From DATEOR01 sp035698665 (lineage in GTDB: Bacteria; Actinomycetota; Thermoleophilia; Gaiellales; Gaiellaceae), in the NCBI GenBank assembly GCA_035698665.1, contig DASSBN010000026.1, positions 10,467-74,466 on the forward strand: a stretch of 64,000 bases of DNA, read 5' to 3'. The notes under the pieces are model-generated. The model was not told the origin of the DNA. It saw only the letters and a list, made by a program, of their open reading frames with translations, and did no database searches. Positions 33,243-42,219 of the stretch are shown here, one piece after another. Each line of letters opens with the position of its first letter. Positions within the stretch are counted from its first letter, which is position 1. A program made the position numbers and the translations under genes.

Positions 33243-34715
33243 GTGGCGTCGAAAGAGCACATGCTCACCGTGCAGGGCATCGCCGAGCTTCCCGGCCTGG
33301 GGCTCACGGTCGCGGCCGGCGCCGAGGGGCTTCGCAACGAGGTCAGCTGGCTGCACGTCTCGGAGCTCGCAGACCCGACCGAGTTCCTCGAGGGAGGGGA
33401 GTTCCTCCTCACCACCGGTCTCGGCGTCGGCGAGATGGCGACGACCCAGCGCGCCTACCTGCGGAGGCTGGCCAAGCACGGGCTCGCCGGCCTCGGGTTC
33501 GGAATCGGATTCGGCTTCCCGGCGGTGCCCGTACCGATCGTGGAGGAGGCGAACAAGCTCTCCTTCCCGGTCGTGATCGTCCCGTACGAGGTGCCGTTCG
33601 TCGCGATCACGAAGGCGGCGGTCACGCACCTCGCCAACGAGCAGCTCGAGCAGATGACGCGCGCGCTCGAGGTGCACGAGCGGCTCGCCGCGGCCGTGCT
33701 CGAGGGCCGCGGCCTGCAGGCGCTTCTCGCCGTCGTCTGCAACCACCTCGGCTGCAGCCTCGCGCTCATCGACGAGCAAGGGCGCGTGGTCGCGGAGCGC
33801 CACGCACGCACACGCCTCGGTTTCGAGAACGCGATGGAGCTGCCGGTGGTCTCTCCCGGCGAGGTGGTCACCCTCAAGGCGGCACGCGAGGAAGGCGAGT
33901 TCGGCGAGTACGACCGCCTCGTCCTCCATCACGGCCAGTCTGCGCTCGCGTTCGAGCTCTCGCGCAGACGCGCCGTCAGCGCGGCCGAGCTGCGCCTCGC
34001 CGGCGACCTCCTCGAGGATCTCGAAGACGACCGGCTCGACGACCGCGAGGCGGCTCGCAGGATGGCCGCCTTCGGCCTCGAGGCCGACCGCGACTACGCC
34101 GCGCTCCTCGCCGTCCCGCGCAACGGCCTCACGAGCGAGCGACTGCGCGACGAGGTCGCCGAGGAGCTCGAACGCGGCAGCGTGCCGTACCTCTCCACCG
34201 CACGCCGCGACCGCGCGGCCTTCCTCGTCGGTGCCGAGAGCGAGCAGGACGTCCTCACCCTGGCACACCGCGTCGTCGCAGCGGAGCCGATGGCGAGAGT
34301 CGGCGTCGGCCGCCCGTCGCAGGGACGCGGGCTGGGGAGGAGCCTGCTCGAGGCGCGCGCGGCACTCGATGCGGCGAGCGGCGAGGTCGCCTCCTACCAG
34401 GACCTCGGCTCGCTCGAGCTCCTGCTCAGCCTCCCCGACGCGGCGCTCGAGGCCTTCGTCGACCGCGTCCTCGGCCCGGCCGCGTCGAACACCTGGCTCG
34501 TGGAGTCACTGACCGCCCTCCTCGACGCCGGCTGCCGCTGGAGCGACGCCGCCGACGAGCTCGGCGTCCACCGCCACACGCTTCGCTACCGGATGGACCG
34601 CCTGCGCGAGCAGACCGGCCGACACCCCGACGATCCCCAGCAGCGCATGGAGCTCTGGCTGGCCGTGAAGGCCAAGCAGGCTCTCGCTGCCCGCAACGGA
34701 AGGAGCGCTTCTTGA
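33243..34715 (+). CDS. PucR-family transcriptional regulator
   Basis: A 490-residue regulator. The N-terminal PucR ligand domain (about 8-125, MLTVQGIAELPGLGLTVAAG) is followed by a GGDEF-like middle domain without catalytic motif and a C-terminal helix-turn-helix (WSDAADELGVHRHTLRYRMDRL). PucR proteins control purine, GABA or polyamine breakdown genes. Here it leads an operon with an aminotransferase and an aldehyde dehydrogenase, favouring amine or omega-amino acid catabolism. GTG 33243 is chosen because a promoter sits directly upstream; ATG 33261 is the alternative. Confidence 0.9.
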   Translation: MASKEHMLTVQGIAELPGLGLTVAAGAEGLRNEVSWLHVSELADPTEFLEGGEFLLTTGLGVGEMATTQRAYLRRLAKHGLAGLGFGIGFGFPAVPVPIVEEANKLSFPVVIVPYEVPFVAITKAAVTHLANEQLEQMTRALEVHERLAAAVLEGRGLQALLAVVCNHLGCSLALIDEQGRVVAERHARTRLGFENAMELPVVSPGEVVTLKAAREEGEFGEYDRLVLHHGQSALAFELSRRRAVSAAELRLAGDLLEDLEDDRLDDREAARRMAAFGLEADRDYAALLAVPRNGLTSERLRDEVAEELERGSVPYLSTARRDRAAFLVGAESEQDVLTLAHRVVAAEPMARVGVGRPSQGRGLGRSLLEARAALDAASGEVASYQDLGSLELLLSLPDAALEAFVDRVLGPAASNTWLVESLTALLDAGCRWSDAADELGVHRHTLRYRMDRLREQTGRHPDDPQQRMELWLAVKAKQALAARNGRSAS

Positions 34716-36073
34716 GCACCAGCACGGATCACCTCTGGCGACACTTCACGGCGGCCGGCGCACCGCAGCTCGTGATCGAGCGCGGCGAAGGGTGCACCAT
34801 CTGGGACTCGGAGGGGAACCGCTATCTCGACGCGCTCTCCGCTCTCTACTGCGTCAACATCGGCTACGGCCCCTGGCCCGAGATCACGGAGGCGGCGCAG
34901 AAGCAGCTCGACCAGCTCCCCTTCTTCACGAACTGGGTCGGCTTCGCGACGCCGCCGGCAATGGAGCTCGCCGACAAGCTCACCGAGCTCGTGCCCATCG
35001 ACGTCGGCCGCATCTTCTTCGTCGGCGGCGGCTCCGAGGCGATCGAGACCGCGCTCAAGGTCGCGCGCCAGTACCACCGGCTGCGCGGAGAGCCGACCCG
35101 CTACAAGTTCGTCACGCGCCGGAGCGCCTACCACGGGACGACGATGGGCGCGCTCTCCATCAACGGCAGCCCTGCGCTTCGCTCCCAGTTCGAGCCCCTG
35201 CTGCCCGGCTGCCTGCGCGCGCCGATGCCCTACCGCTACCGCTGCCCGTACTGCTCGGAGGAGTCGCGCTGCAACCTCCAGTGCGCCGACGAGATCGACT
35301 CGATCGTCCAGAACGAGGGGCCGGAGACCGTCGCCGCGGTCATCCTCGAGCCGGTCCAGAACTCGGCAGGCTCGATCACGCCGCCGGAGGGCTACTTCGA
35401 GCGCGTGCGCGAGATCTGCGACGAGCACGGTCTCCTGCTCGTGGCCGATGAGGTCATCTGCGGCTTCGGCCGCGTCGGCGACTGGTTCGGGACGACCCGC
35501 TACGGCATCGAGCCGGACATGATGACCGTGGCCAAGGGCATTACCTCCGCGTACGCGCCGCTCGGCGCGCTTATCGCCAACGAGCGCACGATCGAGCCCT
35601 TCTTCGCGGAGAAGAAGACGGCGTTCACGCACGGGATCACGTTCGGCGGCCATCCGCTCTCGTGCGCGATCGCGCTCGCGAACCTCGAGGTCTTCGAGAA
35701 GGAGGACCTGGTCGGCCGCTCGCAGACGCTCGGCCCCGAGCTTCGCGAGCGCTGCGAGCTGCTACTCGAAGAGCATCCCATGGTGGGCGACGTGCGCGGC
35801 GACGGCTACTTCTACTCCCTCGAGCTCGTGAAGGACAAGGAGACGAAGGAGACGTTCACGCCGGCGGAGCGCGACGATCTGATCAAGACGTTCCTGCTCC
35901 CGCGGACGCGCGAGCTCGGCGTGTACATGCGCTTCGACGACCGCGGCGAGACGTGCGCGCAGTTCGCGCCGCCGCTCGTCGCCGGGCCGGAGGAGTTCGA
36001 CGAGATGGTGGGCGTCCTGCGCCAGGTGCTGGACGAGGCGTGGGACCGCGTCAATACGAGAGTGGAGGCATAG
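34712..36073 (+). CDS. Class III omega-aminotransferase
   Basis: A 453-residue fold-type I PLP aminotransferase with IDVGRIFFVGGGSEAIETALKVARQY, catalytic Lys in MMTVAKGITSAYAPLGA, and LLVADEVICGFGRVGDWFG (Asp-Glu cofactor contact). Relatives use beta-alanine, GABA, putrescine or taurine with pyruvate or 2-oxoglutarate. A CPYCSEESRCNLQC cluster (four Cys, about residue 175) resembles insertions seen in some family members. TTG start overlaps the PucR stop (TTGA), with GGAAGGAG upstream. The aldehyde made would feed the ALDH encoded next. Confidence 0.92.
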   Translation: MSTSTDHLWRHFTAAGAPQLVIERGEGCTIWDSEGNRYLDALSALYCVNIGYGPWPEITEAAQKQLDQLPFFTNWVGFATPPAMELADKLTELVPIDVGRIFFVGGGSEAIETALKVARQYHRLRGEPTRYKFVTRRSAYHGTTMGALSINGSPALRSQFEPLLPGCLRAPMPYRYRCPYCSEESRCNLQCADEIDSIVQNEGPETVAAVILEPVQNSAGSITPPEGYFERVREICDEHGLLLVADEVICGFGRVGDWFGTTRYGIEPDMMTVAKGITSAYAPLGALIANERTIEPFFAEKKTAFTHGITFGGHPLSCAIALANLEVFEKEDLVGRSQTLGPELRERCELLLEEHPMVGDVRGDGYFYSLELVKDKETKETFTPAERDDLIKTFLLPRTRELGVYMRFDDRGETCAQFAPPLVAGPEEFDEMVGVLRQVLDEAWDRVNTRVEA

Positions 36074-36076
36074 GAC

Positions 36077-37537
36077 ATGGCCACGGCTGTGAAGACGCTG
36101 CAGAACTTCGTCGCCGGCGACTGGGTCGAGGCGACCGGAGACGAGGCGCGGGAGATCGTCTCCCCGGTGACGGGCGAGAAGCTCGCCGACGCGCCGAATG
36201 CGAGCGAAGAGGACATCAAGCGGGCCGCGAAGGCGGCGCGGGAGGCGCAGCCGAAGTGGGCGGCGCTCTCCGCCTGGGACCGCGCGAAGGTCTGCCACGC
36301 CATCGCCGACCTGATCGAGGAGCGCAAGGAGGAGTTCGCGCGCGAGCTCTCGCTCGAGCAGGGGAAGCCGTACACCGCCGAGGCGATCCCCGACATCGAG
36401 GAGACCGCGGAGAACTTCCGCATCGCCGCCGAGGACGTGAAGCGGATGGAGTCCGCCGTCATCCCCTCCCAGGACGTGAACAAGCGCATCCTCACCTTCC
36501 GCAAGCCGAACGGCGTCTACGCGGGGATCACGCCGTGGAACTTCCCCACGCTCATCCCGGTCGAGCTGATCGCGCCGGGGATCGCAGCCGGAAACGCGAT
36601 CGTGATGAAGCCGTCCGAGTGGACGCCCATCGCGATGGCCAACTTCATGCAGATCATGGCCGACGCCGGCCTCCCCGAAGGCGTCGTCAACGTCGTCTAC
36701 GGCGACGGCAAGGTCGGCGAGCGCCTGATCCAGGACGAGAACGTCGACTGCGTCGGCTTCGTCGGCTCGCACACGACCGCGGAGAAGATCGTCCGCGCCG
36801 CAGGGCTCAAGCGCTCGCTGATCGAGGCGAGCGGGAACGGTCCCGTCGTGGTCTGCGCCGACGCCGATCTCGAGGCCGCCGCCAAGGGCGCAGTCTTCGG
36901 CGGCTTCTTCTGCGCCGGCCAGGTCTGCTGCGCCACCGAGCGGGTCCTCGTCGACGAACGCATCCACGACGAGTTCCTCGCAGCCGTGGTCAAGGAGGCC
37001 GAGGGCTGGAAGCTCGGCGATCCCTTCGACGACGACACGCTGGTCGGCCCCATGAACAACGAGCCGACCGCGCAGAAGATGGACGCGCACCTCGAGGACG
37101 CGCTCGCCAAGGGCGCCGAGATCGTCGTGGGCGGCTCGCGGGACGACGACCGGCCGACGAGTCTCTACTACCAGCCGACCGTGGTCGATCGCGTCGGGAC
37201 CGACACGCTCATCAACCGCGACGAGACGTTCGGGCCGATCGTCCCGCTGATCAGCGTGGCGAGCGACGACGAGGCGATTGCGGTCGCGAACGACTCGCAC
37301 CTCGGCCTGCAGGCGGCCGTCTACACGACGAGCCTCCAGCGCGCGTTCCGCTATCTGGACGACCTCCGCGTCGGCAACGTCGTCGTCAACGACTCGACGG
37401 ACTACTGGGAGGCGCACGAGCCGTTCGGCGGAGCCGCCGGCACGAGGACGGGCTGGGGCCGAATCGGCGGCCGCTACACGATGCTCGACATGACCGACCT
37501 GAAGACCGTCGTCCTCGACGTAGGCCTGTCCAAATAA
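36077..37537 (+). CDS. NAD(P)-dependent aldehyde dehydrogenase (semialdehyde type)
   Basis: A 486-residue ALDH: cofactor motif ITPWNFPTLIPVELIAPGIAAGNA, catalytic Glu in LIEASGNGPVVV, and catalytic Cys in GGFFCAGQVCCATERV. It lies four bases after the aminotransferase, so a two-step route amine to semialdehyde to acid is likely (for example GABA to succinate). The paralogue at 62164 shares the NYWESH/DYWEAH C-terminal pattern and length, so both belong to one subfamily. A REP-like palindrome follows the stop. Confidence 0.92.
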   Translation: MATAVKTLQNFVAGDWVEATGDEAREIVSPVTGEKLADAPNASEEDIKRAAKAAREAQPKWAALSAWDRAKVCHAIADLIEERKEEFARELSLEQGKPYTAEAIPDIEETAENFRIAAEDVKRMESAVIPSQDVNKRILTFRKPNGVYAGITPWNFPTLIPVELIAPGIAAGNAIVMKPSEWTPIAMANFMQIMADAGLPEGVVNVVYGDGKVGERLIQDENVDCVGFVGSHTTAEKIVRAAGLKRSLIEASGNGPVVVCADADLEAAAKGAVFGGFFCAGQVCCATERVLVDERIHDEFLAAVVKEAEGWKLGDPFDDDTLVGPMNNEPTAQKMDAHLEDALAKGAEIVVGGSRDDDRPTSLYYQPTVVDRVGTDTLINRDETFGPIVPLISVASDDEAIAVANDSHLGLQAAVYTTSLQRAFRYLDDLRVGNVVVNDSTDYWEAHEPFGGAAGTRTGWGRIGGRYTMLDMTDLKTVVLDVGLSK

Positions 37538-37543
37538 GCCACC

Positions 37544-37556
37544 GGGGTCTGACCCC
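37544..37556. repeat. REP-like palindrome, single copy
   Basis: GGGGTCTGACCCC seven bases after the ALDH stop. It can form a hairpin and might protect or end the mRNA. Confidence 0.75.
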
Positions 37557-37576
37557 TTTCTGAGGCTACTCGAGGG

Positions 37577-38692
37577 TTGGGAGACCGGAGGCGCGTGGCG
37601 TTCGCCGTCCTCTTCGCGCTCGCTGCGCTCGACGCCGCGGGCTACAGCATCATCGCGCCCGTCGTTCCCGAGATCGGGGATGCGACGGGCGCCGGGCCGG
37701 CGGTCATGGGTGCCCTGGTCGCCTGCTTCGCGATCGGCCAGATGGTCGGCTACCCGCTCAGCGCCCGCCTGCTGCAGCGGGTGCATGCCCGGGCCGTTCT
37801 CCTCGCTTCGCTCTCCCTGACGATCGTCGGCGACCTCGGCTTCGTCTTCGGTGAGAGCCTCGGCGTGTACTTCCCGGCTCGGCTCGTGCAGGGGATCGGG
37901 GCGGGCGGCCTCTGGATCGGGACGGCGTTCGCCATTCTCGAGCGCTACCCGGGTGAGGAGTACAAGCGGCTCAGCGGGATCCTCGCCGCCTACGGCCTCG
38001 GAGCGATCGCGGGCCCGGCGATCGGAGGAGTCGGAGGGATCAGCGGGCCGTTCCTGCTCCACCTCGTGCTGGTGACGGCGCTCACCCTGGCGCTCCTGGC
38101 GATCGGTGCCCCGAAGAACACGGCCAAGTTCGGCTCCGACCGCGCCGCGCTCAGGACGCCGGGCTTCATGCTCGCCTCGGCCGGGATCCTCATGGTCGCG
38201 CTGACGCTCGGGACCTTCGACGGCCCCATGCCGCTCCACTTCGGCGAGCAGCTGAGCCAGGGCGAGATCGCCGCGCTCTACGTCTTGGCCGCGCTCGTCT
38301 CCTCGGGTGCCGCCGCGCTCGCGGGCCGCCGGCCGCCGCGGCTGATGCTCGGCGCCGCGACCGTGCTCATGACGCTTTCGATCGCCCTCGGCGGCTCGAC
38401 CGAGGTCATCGGCCTCTGGGTGGTCGTCGCGATTCTCTGCGGGATCGGCGTCGGGGCGGGGGATGCGGGCTCGCTCGGCGTCCTCCTCGAGTCGATCGGG
38501 CTCGACCGCATCGTCCTCGCCATGGTCGTCTGGTCGCAGATCTGGGCGATCGGCTACCTCGTCGGCCCGGCGATCGGCGGAGGTGTGGCCGAGGCGTTCG
38601 GCTACGGAGCCTTGGGGCTCGTGCCGCTGGTGGCGAGCATGTTCGTCTTCGTGGGGTTCGCCAGGGTCCGGTCCGAGCCCGCGGCGGCCTGA
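37577..38692 (+). CDS. MFS transporter
   Basis: A 371-residue protein with about eleven to twelve helices. The first half has GYSIIAPVVPEIGD, QMVGYPLSARLLQRVHARAVLLA (the MFS loop 2-3 motif is weak) and FPARLVQGIGAGGLWIG. It resembles drug/proton antiporters of the DHA1 type. Start uncertain: TTG 37577 or GTG 37595, the latter just after GGAGGC. The 3' end overlaps convergent purF by 91 bases, which is long for this window. Confidence 0.85.
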   Translation: MGDRRRVAFAVLFALAALDAAGYSIIAPVVPEIGDATGAGPAVMGALVACFAIGQMVGYPLSARLLQRVHARAVLLASLSLTIVGDLGFVFGESLGVYFPARLVQGIGAGGLWIGTAFAILERYPGEEYKRLSGILAAYGLGAIAGPAIGGVGGISGPFLLHLVLVTALTLALLAIGAPKNTAKFGSDRAALRTPGFMLASAGILMVALTLGTFDGPMPLHFGEQLSQGEIAALYVLAALVSSGAAALAGRRPPRLMLGAATVLMTLSIALGGSTEVIGLWVVVAILCGIGVGAGDAGSLGVLLESIGLDRIVLAMVVWSQIWAIGYLVGPAIGGGVAEAFGYGALGLVPLVASMFVFVGFARVRSEPAAA

Positions 38693-40065
38693 CGCTCGAA
38701 GCGGAGCTTCGCGAGCTTGAGGTCGTCCGGGATCTGCGTCGGGTAGTCCCGCGTGAGGCAGGCGCGGCAGAAGGTGCCTTCCGGCCTGCGCGTGGAGTCC
38801 TGCAGGCCCTCCAGGGAGAGGTACGCGAGGCTCGTCGCGCCGAGCTGCTCCCGCACCTCCTCGACGGCGCGCCCGCCAGCGATCAGCTCGTCCTCGTCGG
38901 CCATGTCGATCCCGTAGAAGCACGGCGAGACGATCGGAGGCGAGGAGATGCGCAGGTGCACCTCGAGCGCGCCTTCCTCGAAGAGCATCGCGACAATTTT
39001 GCGAGTCGTCGTGCCCCGCACGATCGAGTCGTCGACGACGACGACACGCTTCCCGGAGACTTCGGCGAGCGGGTTGAACTTCGTCTTGATCCCGTGCTCG
39101 CGCAGTGCCTGGTCGGGTTGGATGAACGTGCGCCCGACGTAGCGGTTCTTGATCAGCCCTTCGGCGAACGGAATCCCGCTCGCACGCGCGAACCCGATCG
39201 CTGCAGGGGTGCCCGAATCGGGGACCGCCATGACGAGGTCGGCCTCGACGGGCGCCTCGGAAGCCAGCCGCTCGCCCATCCGCACGCGCGCCCCGTGGAG
39301 CTCGACGCCGCGGAGCTTCGTGTCCGGGCGGGCGAAGTAGATGAACTCGAAGATGCACAGGGAGCCGCCGCCGGCGGGCTCGACGGCCTGCCGTGCCTCG
39401 TAGCCCGATTCGTCCACGATCACCATCTCGCCGGGCGCGAGCTCGCGCTCGACCTCGGCGCCGAGGAGGTCGAAGGCGCAGGTCTCGGAGGCCAGGAGCC
39501 AGTCGTTTTCGAGCCGGCCGAGGACGAGCGGCCGGATCCCGTGCGGGTCGCGGAAGCCGACGAGCTTCCCCTCGGCGAGGAGGACGGCCGAGAAGGCTCC
39601 CTCGATCTTCGCCATCGCGCCCGCCACGGCCCCTTCGAGCGGCCGCTCATCGCGCGCGATCAGCGCTGCGATCACCTCCGTGTCGGACGTGGAGCGAAGT
39701 CGCGCGCCTTCGGCGAGGAGCCCGGCCCGTAGCTCGCTCGTGTTCGTGAGATTGCCGTTGTGCCCAAGCGCGACGGTGCGCGCGCGTCCCTGCTGGATGA
39801 TCGGCTGCGCGTTCGCCCAGTGCGTCGAGCCGGTCGTCGAGTAGCGGGCGTGCCCGACGGCGACCTGCCCGGTCAGGCCGCGAAGCTTCTGCTCGCTGAA
39901 GACCTGCGTGACGAGACCCATGTCGCGCAGAGCGGTGACACGGCCCTCGTCCGCGACCGCGATTCCGGCCGACTCCTGGCCGCGATGCTGCAGCGCGAAG
40001 AGGCCGAAGTACGTGAGCCGCGCAACGTCGCGGTCGGGGGCGTGGATGCCGAAGATCCCGCACAT
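38602..40065 (-). CDS. purF: Amidophosphoribosyltransferase
   Basis: A 487-residue enzyme for the first step of purine synthesis. Met-Cys2 (MCGIFGIHAPD) gives the N-terminal nucleophile directly, so there is no propeptide. HRGQESAGI and the PRPP loop VVVVDDSIVRGTTTRKIV are intact. Cys in SLCIFEF, SPCFYG and CRAC match the four iron-sulfur ligands of the Bacillus-type enzyme. The start overlaps the purL stop by one base (TGATG). The last roughly 25 residues (after KLRFERQ) look non-conserved and lie antisense to the MFS gene. Confidence 0.96.
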   Translation of the reverse strand: MCGIFGIHAPDRDVARLTYFGLFALQHRGQESAGIAVADEGRVTALRDMGLVTQVFSEQKLRGLTGQVAVGHARYSTTGSTHWANAQPIIQQGRARTVALGHNGNLTNTSELRAGLLAEGARLRSTSDTEVIAALIARDERPLEGAVAGAMAKIEGAFSAVLLAEGKLVGFRDPHGIRPLVLGRLENDWLLASETCAFDLLGAEVERELAPGEMVIVDESGYEARQAVEPAGGGSLCIFEFIYFARPDTKLRGVELHGARVRMGERLASEAPVEADLVMAVPDSGTPAAIGFARASGIPFAEGLIKNRYVGRTFIQPDQALREHGIKTKFNPLAEVSGKRVVVVDDSIVRGTTTRKIVAMLFEEGALEVHLRISSPPIVSPCFYGIDMADEDELIAGGRAVEEVREQLGATSLAYLSLEGLQDSTRRPEGTFCRACLTRDYPTQIPDDLKLAKLRFERQAAAGSDRTLANPTKTNMLATSGTSPKAP

Positions 40066-42152
40066 CAGACGTATCCTCCGGCGCGGGCGAGATCCGCGAG
40101 CTCGACGCCGAAGAGCTTCGAGCCTCCGGCTTCGCCGATCCGGCGGTACGGCATGCCCTCGAGCGCCGATTCGTCCTCGGAGCGGCACGCGACGACTGCC
40201 TGGCCTCCGCCCTCGCCGAACCAGACGACGGCGTCGTCCTCGAGCTCGACCTGCGCCCCGACCCCCGACCAGAGCGCCAGCTCGGCGAGCGCGACCGCGA
40301 GCCCTCCCTCGGCGCAGTCGTGGGAGGCGGTCAGCGTCGGGGCTGCGCGCCAGAGGAAGCGGACGAGCGCAGCCTCGGCGCCGAGATGAGGCCGCGGAGG
40401 CCTGCCGGCGGCGCCGCCGAGAAAGCGCGACTGGTACTCGGAGCCGTCGAGCGAGAGCTCCGGCGCGCCGATGACGTAGACAGCGTCGCCTTGCCGCCAG
40501 CCCGACGGGACGCGTCGCACATCGGCGACGAGGCCGACGCATCCGACGACCGGAGTCGGATAGATCGGGAAGCCGTCGGTCTCGTTGTAGAGCGACACAT
40601 TGCCGGAGACGACCGGGATCCCGAGCGCCTCGCATGCGAGAGACATGCCTTCGATCACCTCGGTCAGCTCCCAGGCGATCTCCGGCTTCTCTGGATTTCC
40701 GAAGTTGAGGCAGTCGGTGAGCGCGAGCGGCTTCCCGCCCGCGCACGCGACGTTACGCGCGGCTTCGAAGACGGCGAGCATCGCGCCGGTCTGCGGGTCG
40801 AGGCAGGCGATCCTGCCCGAGCCGTCGAGGGAGGCGGCGAGGCCGCGGTGGGACGGGCGCAGCCGCAGCACGGCGGCGTCGAGCCCGGGCCGGCGGACGG
40901 TGCGCGAGCCGACGAGGTGGTCGTAGCGGCGGTACACCCAGGAGCGGCTCTTCAGGTTCGGCGTTCGCAAGAGGTCGACGAGCTCGGCCGGCTCGGGCTT
41001 GATCGCGCGGTGCGCGATCGGCGCCTGCAGCTTCCGGGGCCGTGTGGAGACGCGGTAGCGGGGAGTCTCCTCGGTGAGGAGCTCGGCCGGGATCTCGCCG
41101 ACGACCTCGTCGTCCCAGAACATCCGCAACGCGCCGGAAGCGGTGACGACGCCGATGTCGGCGCATTCGAGCTCCCAGCGCGCGCACACCTCCGCGACCG
41201 CGTCGGGCCGGTCGGTGACGCAGACCATGCGCTCCTGGCTCTCCGAGATCATGACCTCGACGGGCTCCATGTCTGCCTCCCGCAGGGGCACGCGGTCGAG
41301 ATGGACGTCGATGCCCACGCCGCCCCTCGCCATCTCCGACAGGGACGATGCGAGGCCGGCCGCGCCGAGATCCTGCAGCGACTGCACGAGCCCGCTCTCG
41401 ACGAGCGCGAGGCTCGCCTCGATGAGCTTCTTGCCGGTGAAGGGGTCGCCGATCTGGACGGACGGGCGCTTGTCCTCGTCCTCGTCGGAGAGCTCCTGGC
41501 TCGCGAGCACACTCGCGCCACCGATCCCGTCGCGTCCCGTCGTCGCGCCGAACAGGAGCACGTGGTTGCCCGCGCCGCCGGCTTCCGCGCGCGTCACGCG
41601 ATCCGTCGGGAGGAGGCCGACGCACATCGCGTTCACGAGCGGGTTCGAGGCGTAGGTGTCGTCGAAGACCGTGTCGCCGCCCACCGTGGGCACGCCGACG
41701 CAGTTGCCGTAGTGGCCGATTCCGCCCACCGCACGGCCGAACTCGAACCCCGGACTGCCGAACCGCAGGCCGTCGAGGAGCGCGATCGGGCGGGCGCCCA
41801 TGGCGACGATGTCGCGGAGGATTCCGCCGACGCCGGTCGCCGCGCCCTGGAACGGCTCGACGGCGGAGGGGTGGTTGGGGCTCTCGACCTTGAACGCGAC
41901 GGCCTCGCCTTCGCCGAGGTCGACGACGCCTGCGTTCTCACCCGGCCCCTGGAGGACGCCCGCGCCCTCCGTCGGGAAGCGCTTCAAGAGCAGCGCCGAG
42001 TGCTTGTAGCCGCAGTGCTCGGACCAGAGGAGCGAGAAAACAGCCAGCTCGAAGTCGTTTGGCCGGCGGCCGAGCAGTGTCTCGATACGGTCGAACTCCC
42101 CGTCCGTGAGGCCGAGCGCGCGATGCAACGGGCGGTGAGCAACGGAGCTCAA
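40065..42152 (-). CDS. purL: Phosphoribosylformylglycinamidine synthase subunit PurL
   Basis: A 695-residue 'small' PurL that needs separate PurQ and PurS partners, both of which are encoded at 48.1-49.0 kb. Motifs include LWSEHCGYKHSALLLKRFPTEG, FKVESPNHPSAVEPFQGAATGVGGI and DTVFDDTYASNPLVN. It makes FGAM from FGAR, ATP and ammonia passed from PurQ. TTG start with GGAGG four bases upstream. Operon partner purF follows. Confidence 0.96.
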   Translation of the reverse strand: MSSVAHRPLHRALGLTDGEFDRIETLLGRRPNDFELAVFSLLWSEHCGYKHSALLLKRFPTEGAGVLQGPGENAGVVDLGEGEAVAFKVESPNHPSAVEPFQGAATGVGGILRDIVAMGARPIALLDGLRFGSPGFEFGRAVGGIGHYGNCVGVPTVGGDTVFDDTYASNPLVNAMCVGLLPTDRVTRAEAGGAGNHVLLFGATTGRDGIGGASVLASQELSDEDEDKRPSVQIGDPFTGKKLIEASLALVESGLVQSLQDLGAAGLASSLSEMARGGVGIDVHLDRVPLREADMEPVEVMISESQERMVCVTDRPDAVAEVCARWELECADIGVVTASGALRMFWDDEVVGEIPAELLTEETPRYRVSTRPRKLQAPIAHRAIKPEPAELVDLLRTPNLKSRSWVYRRYDHLVGSRTVRRPGLDAAVLRLRPSHRGLAASLDGSGRIACLDPQTGAMLAVFEAARNVACAGGKPLALTDCLNFGNPEKPEIAWELTEVIEGMSLACEALGIPVVSGNVSLYNETDGFPIYPTPVVGCVGLVADVRRVPSGWRQGDAVYVIGAPELSLDGSEYQSRFLGGAAGRPPRPHLGAEAALVRFLWRAAPTLTASHDCAEGGLAVALAELALWSGVGAQVELEDDAVVWFGEGGGQAVVACRSEDESALEGMPYRRIGEAGGSKLFGVELADLARAGGYV

Positions 42153-42206
42153 GAGGCCTCCCCAACCATATCGAGTCGAGCGGAAGGCGAGGAGGCCTTT
42201 CGTCGT

Positions 42207-42212
42207 TAGGGT
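42207..42212 (+). promoter_or_regulatory. Probable leaderless -10 box of the EamA gene
   Basis: TAGGGT lies seven bases before the GTG at 42220. Confidence 0.4.
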
Positions 42213-42219
42213 CCAAGTC

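Noticed and set aside
37544..37556. REP-like palindrome as a plain terminator for the ALDH gene
   Set aside because: It can fold, but the same core occurs at other sites unconnected to gene ends, so it is better treated as a dispersed repeat.
35762..39358. 1198-codon antisense frame across aminotransferase, ALDH, MFS and into purF
   Set aside because: It crosses four well-supported genes; Arg/Asp-rich and motif-free.
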